Of a stretch of 64,000 nucleotides of DNA, positions 9,747-17,196 are shown piece after piece. Within the stretch, counting starts at the first letter, position 1, and the number at the start of each line of letters is the position of its first letter. Source of the DNA: Listeria monocytogenes (GTDB lineage Bacteria; Bacillota; Bacilli; Lactobacillales; Listeriaceae); contig NZ_CP054041.1 in NCBI RefSeq assembly GCF_013282665.1, positions 434,001-498,000 on the forward strand, given 5' to 3'. Position numbers and translations under genes: made by a program. The notes under the pieces were generated by a model, which was not told the DNA's origin, did not search any database, and saw only the letters and a program-made list of their open reading frames with translations.

Positions 9747-10706
9747 ATGAAAAAGATTTTAATTATTTCTAGTTCGATTATCATTGGTTTACTTGTCATT
9801 ATTACTATTTGCGCAAGTTTTTACTTATATAGTTATGCTTTAGCTCGTGGTAATTCCAGCATGAATGACACTGCAACAACAGACGAAACCACTGCAACAG
9901 CCAAACTAGCAAAGAAAAACCGGGAAGAAAATGTTGCCTGGATGGAAAAGCAAAATCTCACGCAATGGACAGAAACTGCAGCGGACGATTTGAAACTTGT
10001 TGCTACTTATTTAGCAGCAGATCACCCCTCTAACACAACAATTATTTTAGCCCACGGTTATCGTGGTAAAAGTGGTAAAGTCGAAATGGCAGGTCTCGCT
10101 CGGATGTACCATGAAAAATTTGGTTACAACGTTTTAATGCCTGATGCCAGAGCGCACGGCGAAAGTGAAGGCGAAAATATTGGATTTGGTTGGCCTGAAC
10201 GAAAAGATTACGTGAAGTGGATTAACCAAGTAATTGATAAAAACGGTACAGATACGAAAATCACACTACATGGCGTTTCTATGGGTAGTTCTACTGTCCT
10301 TATGACAAGCGGTGAAAAGCTACCCAAACAAGTCAAAAGTGTTATCGCAGACTGCGGCTATACTTCGATGGAGGCCGAACTTTCTTATCAATTAAAAGCC
10401 ATGTTCCACTTACCAAAATTCCCGATAATCCCAACAGCTAGTCTAATTAATAAAGCCAAAGAAGGATTCTTTTTCAGTGAAGCAAGTGCGGTTGATGCGG
10501 TCGCTAAAACAGACTTACCGATTTTCTACATTCATGGTGATTCGGATGCATTCGTCCCCACTTATATGGTAGACGAACTTTATGATGCTACGAATAGCTA
10601 TAAAGAAAAATGGATTTTCAAAGGAGCAGAACACGGTCAAGCATTCACGATAGATCCAAAATCATACGAAGAAAAAGTACGCCAATTTTTAAATAAAACG
10701 ATGTAA
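9747..10706 (+). CDS. Membrane-anchored alpha/beta hydrolase
   Basis: The 319-residue protein has one N-terminal membrane segment (about residues 4-26) and an extracellular alpha/beta-hydrolase domain. The oxyanion region is LAHGYRGKSG, the nucleophile elbow GVSMGSS, the acid HGDSDAFVP and the His AEHGQAF, so the triad is complete. It resembles the BEM46/YqkD serine hydrolase group; substrate unknown. The frame extends into the end of the ABC-F gene, but the ATG at 9747 has AGAAGGAG at 7 nt. It lies 25 nt after the ABC-F stop, so the two are probably cotranscribed. Confidence 0.88.
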   Translation: MKKILIISSSIIIGLLVIITICASFYLYSYALARGNSSMNDTATTDETTATAKLAKKNREENVAWMEKQNLTQWTETAADDLKLVATYLAADHPSNTTIILAHGYRGKSGKVEMAGLARMYHEKFGYNVLMPDARAHGESEGENIGFGWPERKDYVKWINQVIDKNGTDTKITLHGVSMGSSTVLMTSGEKLPKQVKSVIADCGYTSMEAELSYQLKAMFHLPKFPIIPTASLINKAKEGFFFSEASAVDAVAKTDLPIFYIHGDSDAFVPTYMVDELYDATNSYKEKWIFKGAEHGQAFTIDPKSYEEKVRQFLNKTM

Positions 10707-10756
10707 AAAGCATTTATCCTCTAGGAACTAGATGCTATCTGTTAGGAAGGAAAAAA

Positions 10757-10786
10757 TTGGCAAGTAATAAGTAAATGTGTTACTAT
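10757..10786 (+). promoter_or_regulatory. Promoter of the candidate antitoxin RNA
   Basis: TTGGCA, 18 nt, TACTAT on the plus strand; it predicts a start near 10793, and no plus-strand ORF follows. Confidence 0.5.
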
Positions 10787-10792
10787 ATAAAT

Positions 10793-10907
10793 GAAAAGAG
10801 AGCCATGCGACAACATGACTCTCTCGCAAACACCATTTAAGATGGTGACAGCCTTTTATATGATTTATTTAAAAACCACTAGCTGTCAGGCTTATGAGTG
10901 GTTTTTA
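10793..10907 (+). ncRNA. Candidate structured antitoxin RNA of a type I toxin-antitoxin system
   Basis: Downstream of a plausible promoter the plus strand holds a compact RNA of about 115 nt without a reading frame: hairpin 1 (AGAGAG.CATG/CATG.CTCTCT, 10797-10824), hairpin 2 (CACCAT/ATGGTG, 10831-10847), GACAGC/GCTGTC pairing (10847-10887), and a terminator hairpin ending at 10907. Its 3' end overlaps, tail to tail, the 3' end of the minus-strand toxin transcript including the stop codon region, as in the Bacillus TxpA/RatA pair. Transcription is inferred. Confidence 0.5.
10870..10907. terminator. Bidirectional terminator shared by toxin mRNA and antitoxin RNA
   Basis: AAAAACCACT/AGTGGTTTTT stem; T-run on both strands. 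Confidence 0.8.
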
Positions 10908-10991
10908 TTTTTTGTCATTTTTGCTGTTCATGATTGTTACGATTAAGACTGCAAAAGCAATCATCAGCGTAAGACTCTCGAAAACAGTCAC
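10905..10991 (-). CDS. Holin-like type I toxin, 28 aa
   Basis: A short reading frame with GTG start and AAAGGA ribosome site 7 nt upstream encodes a 28-residue peptide beginning MTVFESLTLMIAF and ending NSKNDKK. It has one membrane segment (about residues 6-21) and a polar, basic tail. The start MTVFESL.LM and this layout are typical of the putative holin-like toxin family (Hol_Tox, related to TxpA/BsrG-type toxins) in Firmicutes. The stop codon lies in the arm of a bidirectional terminator, and a structured RNA is predicted on the other strand. It is too short for usual ORF finders. A longer overlapping frame at 10915-11106 is a shadow. Confidence 0.75.
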   Translation of the reverse strand: MTVFESLTLMIAFAVLIVTIMNSKNDKK

Positions 10992-11084
10992 ACGTTGATC
11001 CTTTCCAGGTAACGCCTAAAAAACAACATAAACACCACCTACTTTCTGGATGAAAAAGGCTGGTGCACCACCATAAACTTATTT

Positions 11085-11115
11085 GCATCACAATTATCGC
11101 ATGCAAGTATCTTTA
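11085..11115 (-). promoter_or_regulatory. Extended -10 promoter of the toxin gene
   Basis: Minus strand TGCGATAAT (extended -10) with a weak TTTTTC -35 at 17 nt. It predicts a leader of about 95 nt before the GTG at 10991. Confidence 0.4.
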
Positions 11116-11180
11116 GAAAAAGAGTTGGCGCGAAAGTTGTATTTGAAGAGGCATAATCGGAAAATTGAGCTAATAAAAAT

Positions 11181-11254
11181 AGACTGCAGCGAAAGTAATA
11201 GTTCACTTTCACTGCAGTCTGAAGCGTGCGGAACGAAAAATCGCACGCTTTTTA
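11181..11254 (-). terminator. Double-hairpin terminator of the tsaE-tsaD operon
   Basis: Minus strand: AGCGTGCG/CGCACGCT hairpin (11223-11254) overlapping the tsaD end, followed by the long stem AGACTGCAG.GAAAGT/ACTTTC.CTGCAGTCT (11181-11220) and ATTTTTATT. Both stems are GC-rich and strong. Confidence 0.8.
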
Positions 11255-12274
11255 TATATCTTCTAGCAATAATCCCGGATTCGCATTCATATCAAAACCA
11301 CTACGTTTTCCTTGTAAGAAACTCACAGTCCCAGCAGCAGCAATCATTGCCGCATTATCTCCGCATAAAGATAATGGCGGAATAATTAATTCGGTCTCTG
11401 GAAGTTCTAGTTTTACTTCTTGAATAAGACGTTCTCGTAAACCTTGGTTCGCTGCCACACCTCCCGCAAGAAGCAGTTGTTTCACATCGTATTGTTTAGC
11501 TGCGCGAATCGTTTTACTTACTAAAACATCCACAACGCTTGCTTGAAAGCTTGCTGCCATATCGTTTGGACTTGGCTCCTCACCGCGTTGTCTTAAATTA
11601 TGAAGCGTGTTAATAAAAGAAGACTTCAATCCACTAAAACTAAAATCAAACGAACCCTCATCCATCATCGCCCGTGGGAAATGAAAAGTATCTTCGCCGT
11701 CTTTGGCAAGTTTATCAATTTGAACGCCGCCCGGATAAGCAAGACCAAGTGTACGCGCTACTTTGTCGTAAGCTTCACCAGCTGCATCGTCCCTTGTCTC
11801 CCCGATAATTTCAAATTCATTGTCTGCTTTCATTAAAACTAGTTCAGTATGACCACCGCTGACAACTAAGGAGAGTAGCGGAAATTTGAATTCAGTTTCA
11901 AATCGATTGGCATAAATATGGCCAGCAATATGATGCACGCCGACTAAAGGTAAATTGTGCATAAAAGCAAGCGTCTTGGCCGCGTTCACTCCAATGAGCA
12001 GAGCACCGACCAATCCCGGTCCTTCTGTCACAGCTATCCCGTCTAAATCATCCATCGTTACATTGGCTTGTTTTAAAGCTTCTTCAATTACAAGCGTAAT
12101 TTGTTCCACGTGATGTCTTGAGGCGATTTCGGGAACCACCCCGCCAAATCGTTTATGGCTCTCAATTTGCGAAGCGACCACACTTGATATAATTTCATTA
12201 CCATTTTTTACAACAGAAGCAGCTGTTTCATCGCAGCTAGATTCTATTCCAAGAATTAATGTATTTTTTTTCAT
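11252..12274 (-). CDS. tsaD: tRNA N6-threonylcarbamoyladenosine synthase subunit TsaD
   Basis: A 340-residue ASKHA-fold metalloprotein that transfers threonylcarbamoyl to A37 of ANN-decoding tRNAs, with TsaB and TsaE. Hallmarks are [11 protein letters not shown] at the start, the metal motif HHIAGH near residue 110 and the C-terminal GGVAANQ and SLCGDNAAM motifs. The ATG at 12274 overlaps the rimI stop (ATGA), so I prefer it to the GTG 12 nt upstream. It is the last gene of the tsaE-tsaB-rimI-tsaD operon. Confidence 0.97.
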   Translation of the reverse strand: MKKNTLILGIESSCDETAASVVKNGNEIISSVVASQIESHKRFGGVVPEIASRHHVEQITLVIEEALKQANVTMDDLDGIAVTEGPGLVGALLIGVNAAKTLAFMHNLPLVGVHHIAGHIYANRFETEFKFPLLSLVVSGGHTELVLMKADNEFEIIGETRDDAAGEAYDKVARTLGLAYPGGVQIDKLAKDGEDTFHFPRAMMDEGSFDFSFSGLKSSFINTLHNLRQRGEEPSPNDMAASFQASVVDVLVSKTIRAAKQYDVKQLLLAGGVAANQGLRERLIQEVKLELPETELIIPPLSLCGDNAAMIAAAGTVSFLQGKRSGFDMNANPGLLLEDI

Positions 12275-12726
12275 AAGTCCACCCACATCACTAGCGCATC
12301 TTCTTTCGTATCCGGATAATAGTTTTTCCGGATGGCGCCGTCTTGAAATCCTAATTTTTTGTAAAGCCCTTGTGCTACATTATTGGATACACGTACTTCG
12401 AGCGTCATCCGAACAATACCACGCTCTTTCGCAATCCGAATCATTTCCCGCAAAAGCGCCTCGCCGTAATGATTCCCTTGATAATCTGGATGAATCGCAA
12501 TATTCGTAATATGTCCTTCATCTAAAACGAGCCAAACACCCGCATAGCCCACTGTTTGCTCCTCGTGAATCGCAAGTAAATAATAGGCGTATTGATTAAT
12601 AATAAATTCATTCCGAAAAGCCGCTTCCGTCCAAGGTACTGTGAATGCAGCATTTTCGACATTAATAATACTTTTTAAGTCGGCCACCGTAGCTTCTCGA
12701 AATAATAAGGCTTCATCCAAACTCAC
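12271..12726 (-). CDS. rimI: Ribosomal-protein-alanine N-acetyltransferase RimI
   Basis: A 151-residue GNAT protein, predicted to acetylate the N-terminal Ala of ribosomal protein S18. The acetyl-CoA loop is [14 protein letters not shown], with the usual Y and N in the C-terminal part ([15 protein letters not shown]). The start is the GTG at 12726, which overlaps the tsaB stop as GTGA and has GAGGGG at 6 nt; the longer frame from 12750 would begin inside tsaB. Confidence 0.9.
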   Translation of the reverse strand: MSLDEALLFREATVADLKSIINVENAAFTVPWTEAAFRNEFIINQYAYYLLAIHEEQTVGYAGVWLVLDEGHITNIAIHPDYQGNHYGEALLREMIRIAKERGIVRMTLEVRVSNNVAQGLYKKLGFQDGAIRKNYYPDTKEDALVMWVDL

Positions 12727-13415
12727 TCGGAACCCCTCGATTCCAACCATTTGCTCTCCGCTTCTGCCAGTTTTAAATAATCAGGGACAAAGTTGTCTGC
12801 TGGCTCGCCGCCCAAATCCGCTGCTAGTTTTACAAGTGAGCTAGCCCGCGAATACGTATAATCCGCCTGACCAAAAATCGCCTGCTCACCAAGGGTTTCC
12901 GTCACAGTCGCACAAATTTGTTCCGTTAAAGTTCCAACAAATAAAATTGGTTCCTCACTTGACGCCAAAGGTTCGAGTAATTCAGCTAAAGCAATATGTC
13001 CATCCGCAAAAACATTTTCCATTTTGCCCTCGCTTGCTTGATAAACGCCCGCATATACATTACTACGGCGCGCATCCATCAACGCAACCACTTTTCCTGG
13101 AAAATACAAACCGTTCTCTGCTAAAAGCGCCAAAGAAGAAATTCCTACAATTGGAATCCCCGCATCCCAAGCCATTGTTTTCGCAACCGTTACGCCAATA
13201 CGAAGTCCCGTATAAGACCCTGGCCCTTTTGCCACAGCGATTTTTTTTAAGTCAGTAGGTTTTACTCCACATTCTTCCATTAAAGCAGCAATCGCCGGAA
13301 GCAAGCGCACACTATGATTTTTTTTCAAATTCGTTGTATATTCACCGAGAACGACACCCTCACTAAAAAGCGCAATCGTCATTGTATCGGAAGACGTATC
13401 CATTCCTAGTATCAT
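12723..13415 (-). CDS. tsaB: tRNA t6A biosynthesis protein TsaB
   Basis: A 230-residue ASKHA-fold paralogue of TsaD that lacks the metal-binding His pair and serves as scaffold for TsaD and TsaE. The start MILGMDTSSDTMTIAL and the internal KGPGSYTGLRIGV (about residue 65) are family signatures. Its ATG overlaps the tsaE stop by 4 nt. Confidence 0.95.
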   Translation of the reverse strand: MILGMDTSSDTMTIALFSEGVVLGEYTTNLKKNHSVRLLPAIAALMEECGVKPTDLKKIAVAKGPGSYTGLRIGVTVAKTMAWDAGIPIVGISSLALLAENGLYFPGKVVALMDARRSNVYAGVYQASEGKMENVFADGHIALAELLEPLASSEEPILFVGTLTEQICATVTETLGEQAIFGQADYTYSRASSLVKLAADLGGEPADNFVPDYLKLAEAESKWLESRGSE

Positions 13416-13873
13416 TTCTCAAAAACCTCCATCGCAAGTTGCTCATACCTTTGTCCAACTGGCTTCACAACCATCTTGCGCGTATTCTCATCTATATGAA
13501 AAAGCTGAACTTCCAAATATTCTTCTGGTAAATCCTCACGAACAAATTGCGCCCACTCAACCACGCTCACACCTGCTCCGTAGAAATACTCCTCCAAGCC
13601 AAGTTCATCCGCCGAAGTATCTTCCAAACGGTACACGTCCATATGATAAAGCGGCAAGCGCCCTTTCTTATATTCGCGGATAATAGTGAATGTCGGACTT
13701 TTAATCATTTGCGGAATCAAAAGACCTTCACCAAGACCTTTGGTAAAAGTAGTTTTCCCAGCGCCGAGATCACCTTCAAGCAAAACCACATCTCCAGCTG
13801 CCAATTGTTCACCAAGTTGTTCTGCGCGAAGTCTTGTCTCTCTTTCACTTGTCATTATTAATTCGAATTCCAT
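13412..13873 (-). CDS. tsaE: tRNA t6A biosynthesis ATPase TsaE
   Basis: A 153-residue P-loop ATPase with Walker A EGDLGAGKTTFTKGL at about residues 34-48, PTFTIIREY after it, and the HMDVYRLE Walker-B-like segment. It drives turnover of the TsaBD complex. The first gene of the operon; GGGTGAG lies before the ATG at 13873. Length is typical. Confidence 0.96.
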   Translation of the reverse strand: MEFELIMTSERETRLRAEQLGEQLAAGDVVLLEGDLGAGKTTFTKGLGEGLLIPQMIKSPTFTIIREYKKGRLPLYHMDVYRLEDTSADELGLEEYFYGAGVSVVEWAQFVREDLPEEYLEVQLFHIDENTRKMVVKPVGQRYEQLAMEVFEK

Positions 13874-13936
13874 TAGCTCACCCGTCCATCATTTTCTCTA
13901 CATATCATACCACAAAGCCGCGCCAAAATAAAAATC

Positions 13937-13967
13937 AAAAAAACGCAACGACCTAAGTCGTTGCGTC
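13937..13967 (-). terminator. Terminator of the 380-aa lipoprotein gene
   Basis: ACGCAACGAC/GTCGTTGCGT perfect stem with T7 on the minus strand. Confidence 0.9.
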
Positions 13968-13977
13968 TTTCGATTGA

Positions 13978-15120
13978 TTAATAATTAGTTCCACTTATAT
14001 CCATTCCGCCATACATTTTTGTTGTTACATCCGTGATGATTTTATTTAGCTCTTCGCTAGAAATAACTTCATCTTTTGTAGGGAAATCTTCAATTGGAAC
14101 AAATTTTTCTGCTTTTGTTTTCACCGTAAAGGTAATAGATTCAGGAGCACTCGCATCGGATTTATCTTCTATTTTTGCTTGAAGAGTAAGCGCATCTAAG
14201 CTATTCTCTTTTCCAGGTTTTACAGAAAGTTTGATGTTAATCAGATTCGTTTTATTTTCTTTTAATTTTTTTGCAGCATCTGATAAGCTCGATTTCATCT
14301 CTGTATAGGTGGAATCAAAATCAGTTACTGCATCTGAACCTTGGCTTTCTGCAATAACTTTAAAATCTGCTTTTACTTTTTCATCATCCATTAGTTTAGC
14401 AACTTGGTTCATTAAGTTCGCGATATCGGCATTTTTAAGCGTAACGCTAACTGTGCCATCATCCGCTTCTTTAAAACGATCTTTTTCTAAACCAGTGAAA
14501 TAAGTATCGATTAATTTGGTTGCTTTTTTGTTTAAATCTTTCGACGCTGTTTCGATTTCTTTCGTATTTATAGCTGTTTTTGCTTCTGGTTGATCCGTTA
14601 ATGAACTTGTTAATTCTTCTGTGCTAAGATATTTATTTTTTAAATCTGGGTAATCGGTGTTAATTTTAGACCACATACCACCAGTTGCTTGATCTAAGTA
14701 ACTAAGTAAAGAAGCATCTGGCTCTACGATGGTTTTAAGTGGAATATAGGCATTTCCTGTTTTACTATCTACTAAAAAATCTAAATCCATTGAAATTGGT
14801 AGTAAGTTATTCGTGGATGTTACGTTTAATTTTGCTTCTGATTTGTTTGCCTTCTTGTCAGTTGATGTTGTTACAGAAAGCTTAATGTCTTTTAAAATTC
14901 CCATCGTTTGAGCGCTTGGGTCGGTGCTAGAAACATTTATATCGTTTACAGCAAAAGAAGTTGTATATGTAGATTGATCAGGTACATTCATCCCATTTTT
15001 CATTGTTTGAACAAATTTACCTTGTGGTGTTTTTGCTGCTTTTTCTTCCGCGCTTTCCCCACAAGCACTAATTACTAATACTAATGCTAACAAAATTGAT
15101 AATAAAATCCCTTTTTTCAT
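13978..15120 (-). CDS. Lipoprotein of unknown function, 380 aa
   Basis: The protein starts with a lipoprotein signal, MKKGILLSILLALVLVISACG, with the lipidated Cys at residue 20. The rest is hydrophilic, with alternating beta-like stretches (LSVTTSTDKKANKSEAKLNV, VSVTLKNADIANLMNQVAKLM) and little Cys or aromatic content, suggesting a LolA/LppX-type beta fold that might bind a hydrophobic ligand. That is only a guess. It is monocistronic between two terminators. Confidence 0.8.
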   Translation of the reverse strand: MKKGILLSILLALVLVISACGESAEEKAAKTPQGKFVQTMKNGMNVPDQSTYTTSFAVNDINVSSTDPSAQTMGILKDIKLSVTTSTDKKANKSEAKLNVTSTNNLLPISMDLDFLVDSKTGNAYIPLKTIVEPDASLLSYLDQATGGMWSKINTDYPDLKNKYLSTEELTSSLTDQPEAKTAINTKEIETASKDLNKKATKLIDTYFTGLEKDRFKEADDGTVSVTLKNADIANLMNQVAKLMDDEKVKADFKVIAESQGSDAVTDFDSTYTEMKSSLSDAAKKLKENKTNLINIKLSVKPGKENSLDALTLQAKIEDKSDASAPESITFTVKTKAEKFVPIEDFPTKDEVISSEELNKIITDVTTKMYGGMDISGTNY

Positions 15121-15220
15121 GATTCTCCTCCTAGATAGTTAATACATTAAAACTAACACATTATAAGGGCTGAAAACAAGGAAATTCACAATAGTTCATA
15201 AGTCTGACACAAGTTCTTAT

Positions 15221-15254
15221 AAAAAAAAGCGCTCCTTTTGAAAAGGCACGCTTT
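15221..15254 (-). terminator. Terminator of the 126-aa lipoprotein gene
   Basis: Minus strand AAAGCG.GCCTTTTC/AAAAGG.GCGCTTT hairpin with a run of eight T. Confidence 0.85.
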
Positions 15255-15634
15255 TATTTTGGAGTTACTTTTATAGAAGTAGCATTTTCAGACACTTTTC
15301 CTGGAGCGGGTGAAGTTACGGTTGAGCCTTGTGGAAATACTGCTCTAATAGTATCTTCATCCTTGATATCAGCAAGTTTCATCGTTTTTCCAGTAGTTGC
15401 GTTTGTTACGGCAGTATTGCTACTAACCGTGATAATTATCTCACTTGCATAGTTATTCTTCTCACCATTCCATGTTAATGTTCCATTCACCGTCAACTGC
15501 TTATTGTTCTCTAGCAAACTAGTATCCGTTACTGATCCGTCAAGGACTAAAGCAGGAACTTCTTCCTGATTACAACCTGCCAAAAATACTACAACTAATA
15601 AAACTGGCAACATTATCTTTTTAAAACCTGTCAT
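15254..15634 (-). CDS. Small lipoprotein of unknown function, 126 aa
   Basis: A lipoprotein signal (KIMLPVLLVVVFLAGC, lipidated Cys at residue 21) is followed by about 105 Thr/Asn/Val-rich residues without Cys, probably a small beta-barrel or Ig-like fold (LTVNGTLTWNG, IIITVSS, ATSIKVTPK). It is single and ends at its own terminator. I do not recognise a named family; a DUF3221-like OB fold is conceivable. Confidence 0.75.
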   Translation of the reverse strand: MTGFKKIMLPVLLVVVFLAGCNQEEVPALVLDGSVTDTSLLENNKQLTVNGTLTWNGEKNNYASEIIITVSSNTAVTNATTGKTMKLADIKDEDTIRAVFPQGSTVTSPAPGKVSENATSIKVTPK

Positions 15635-15729
15635 CGCTCTTTCTCGTCCTCTCTGAAGCTTTTCGTTCTATCTAGCATAGCATTTAGCGGAAATACAGGC
15701 AATCGTTTTCTTTATTTCTTAAACAATTC

Positions 15730-16086
15730 TTATATACCTAACATTATACCGATAAAAGCCGCCACTAGGCCAAAGACATACGTACACCCTAAATACGAAA
15801 ATAATACGCGATAATTCGTTTTCCATTTTAATTCCATACTCTCCACTTTAAAAGTCGAAAACGTCGTATATCCTCCCATAAATCCAGTGCCAAGAAATAA
15901 CTGCCAATCAGGCCCAAGTGCAGAAGATACTAGAAAACCTAGCAAAAATGAACCCGTTATATTAATGAAAAAAGTCGCGAAAGGAAAGTTCGTCTTCCAT
16001 TTACTTTTAACAAATACCGAAATCCCATATCGCAACATTGCACCAAATCCTGCACCAAAACCAACTAATAGAAAATTAATGAACAC
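15730..16086 (-). CDS. crcB: Fluoride channel subunit CrcB/Fluc
   Basis: A 118-residue four-TM protein of the CrcB/Fluc family, which exports fluoride as a dual-topology dimer. Family motifs GAGFGAMLRY near the start and GFMGGYTTFSTF (about residues 68-79, with the fluoride-lining Phe residues) are present. The start is a GTG at 16086 with GAGG 9 nt upstream; another GTG at 16095 lies too near that site. It overlaps the second crcB gene, so the two subunits are made together, probably as an antiparallel heterodimer. Confidence 0.92.
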   Translation of the reverse strand: MFINFLLVGFGAGFGAMLRYGISVFVKSKWKTNFPFATFFINITGSFLLGFLVSSALGPDWQLFLGTGFMGGYTTFSTFKVESMELKWKTNYRVLFSYLGCTYVFGLVAAFIGIMLGI

Positions 16087-16465
16087 GCTCTGCACCTCGA
16101 TTCAACCATTTATTGCTCAGCATTCGGCCAAACTTCACCATAATAAGACCACCAATGAAACTAGCTAACACATAAGTAAGCGCAAATAACCATGCTCCAT
16201 TTTGTACTAGTTGGACTGTATCTACACTAAAAGCAGAGAATGTCGTAAACGAGCCAATGAACCCAGTCCCAATTCCATTTAAAATCACCAAAGAAATACG
16301 TGATTTCTCCGCCAAAAATTGCATAAGAAAAGCCAATAAAAAACAACCAATTAAATTAACCGTTAATGTCGCATAAGGAAAATCCCCGCCGCCAAGCCAT
16401 AAGTTCATTGCATAACGAGACATTCCACCTAATGCACCAAAAATCCCCACATAGAAAAAATACAT
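16076..16465 (-). CDS. crcB: Fluoride channel subunit CrcB/Fluc, second copy
   Basis: A 129-residue four-TM CrcB/Fluc subunit with GALGGMSRYAMN near residue 12 and GFIGSFTTFSAFS near residue 67. The ATG at 16465 has GCGGGG 8 nt upstream. It is the first gene of the crcB pair and its 3' end overlaps the next gene by 11 nt. Two different CrcB proteins in tandem usually form an obligate heterodimer in Gram-positive bacteria; that is family knowledge and not visible here. Confidence 0.92.
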   Translation of the reverse strand: MYFFYVGIFGALGGMSRYAMNLWLGGGDFPYATLTVNLIGCFLLAFLMQFLAEKSRISLVILNGIGTGFIGSFTTFSAFSVDTVQLVQNGAWLFALTYVLASFIGGLIMVKFGRMLSNKWLNRGAERVH

Positions 16466-16483
16466 TCTCAAAACCCCGCTTCA

Positions 16484-16517
16484 TAAAAAAACACCCTGAA
16501 ATATTTATATTCCGGGC
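16484..16517 (-). terminator. Terminator or attenuator just before the crcB pair
   Basis: Minus strand CCCGGAATAT/ATATTTCAGGG hairpin followed by TGTTTTTTT, only about 19 nt before the first crcB start. It may end the upstream operon or regulate crcB. Confidence 0.65.
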
Positions 16518-16569
16518 AGTCGCCTTTATCCTATTTCTTCTATACTATAACGCAAAACATTCCAATTAT

Positions 16570-17196
16570 TCAACTCACCGGAAGTCGAAGGATAGTCTTC
16601 CTTTTTTCTGGCTTCGCTTTACGTGGATCGCTCAAATATATTTCATGGTGTTTTCGAACAGCCCCCGTATCATTATGAAGCCCTTCTTTTTCCATGAATT
16701 GATGCATTTCCGCGACTGTTTTCACTTCCTCACTAAAAGGACCAATATGCATCATCTGCACACATTCTCCTTCTTCAAAACGAACCAATTTCACGCGACT
16801 CGTATTAATGTCAGGCTTTTTCTTCTTAGCAACCTCTTTCGCCCATTCCAACACTTCTTCAGTAACAAAGTCCGGTTGTCTAAGAATCGATGTCCAAAGC
16901 CACGCATCTCTATCTTGTAAATCAAACTTCTCTTCAGACCACCAAAACCCTTCCAGCGGCGGTACAACAAAATCCATGTAACCAGCAAGACGCGTCTCAC
17001 CCATCTTGCTCATTTTGATCGTGTACGCAATCGCATAAAGAGACTGCACTGCCTTTTGATACTCCTCACCGTCCGGATCCCCTTTCCCATCCACCATCAA
17101 AAAATTCATTTCCGGAACAAAAATACGCTCTGGCTTCCTTTTAGGTGCATAAAATTTCTTTTCTTCTTTTTTAAAATCCATTTTCTTTTCAGTCAT
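16570..17196 (-). CDS. GyrI-like small-molecule-binding domain protein
   Basis: A 208-residue cytoplasmic protein of the GyrI-like family (the effector-binding SHV fold shared with MerR/AraC regulators), without a DNA-binding domain. It opens with a Lys-rich segment, then FVPEMNFLMVDGKGDPDG, and contains the C-terminal CVQMMHIGPFSEE and EKRKTILRLPV motifs seen in this stand-alone branch (YhfH/YdeE-like). Such proteins are thought to bind or degrade small hydrophobic cations. Its ATG overlaps the stop of the kinase-like gene by 4 nt, so the two are coupled. Confidence 0.8.
   Translation of the reverse strand: MTEKKMDFKKEEKKFYAPKRKPERIFVPEMNFLMVDGKGDPDGEEYQKAVQSLYAIAYTIKMSKMGETRLAGYMDFVVPPLEGFWWSEEKFDLQDRDAWLWTSILRQPDFVTEEVLEWAKEVAKKKKPDINTSRVKLVRFEEGECVQMMHIGPFSEEVKTVAEMHQFMEKEGLHNDTGAVRKHHEIYLSDPRKAKPEKRKTILRLPVS

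Noticed and set aside
10915-11106. 63-codon minus-strand ORF overlapping the toxin locus
   Set aside because: It lacks a ribosome site, has a Cys/Trp-rich, unlikely composition and overlaps the better-supported 28-aa frame in another register.
16440-16570. Fluoride riboswitch upstream of crcB
   Set aside because: A GGCGA word occurs, but the second conserved segment (CTGATG..CTCCTA type) is absent; not called as a riboswitch.
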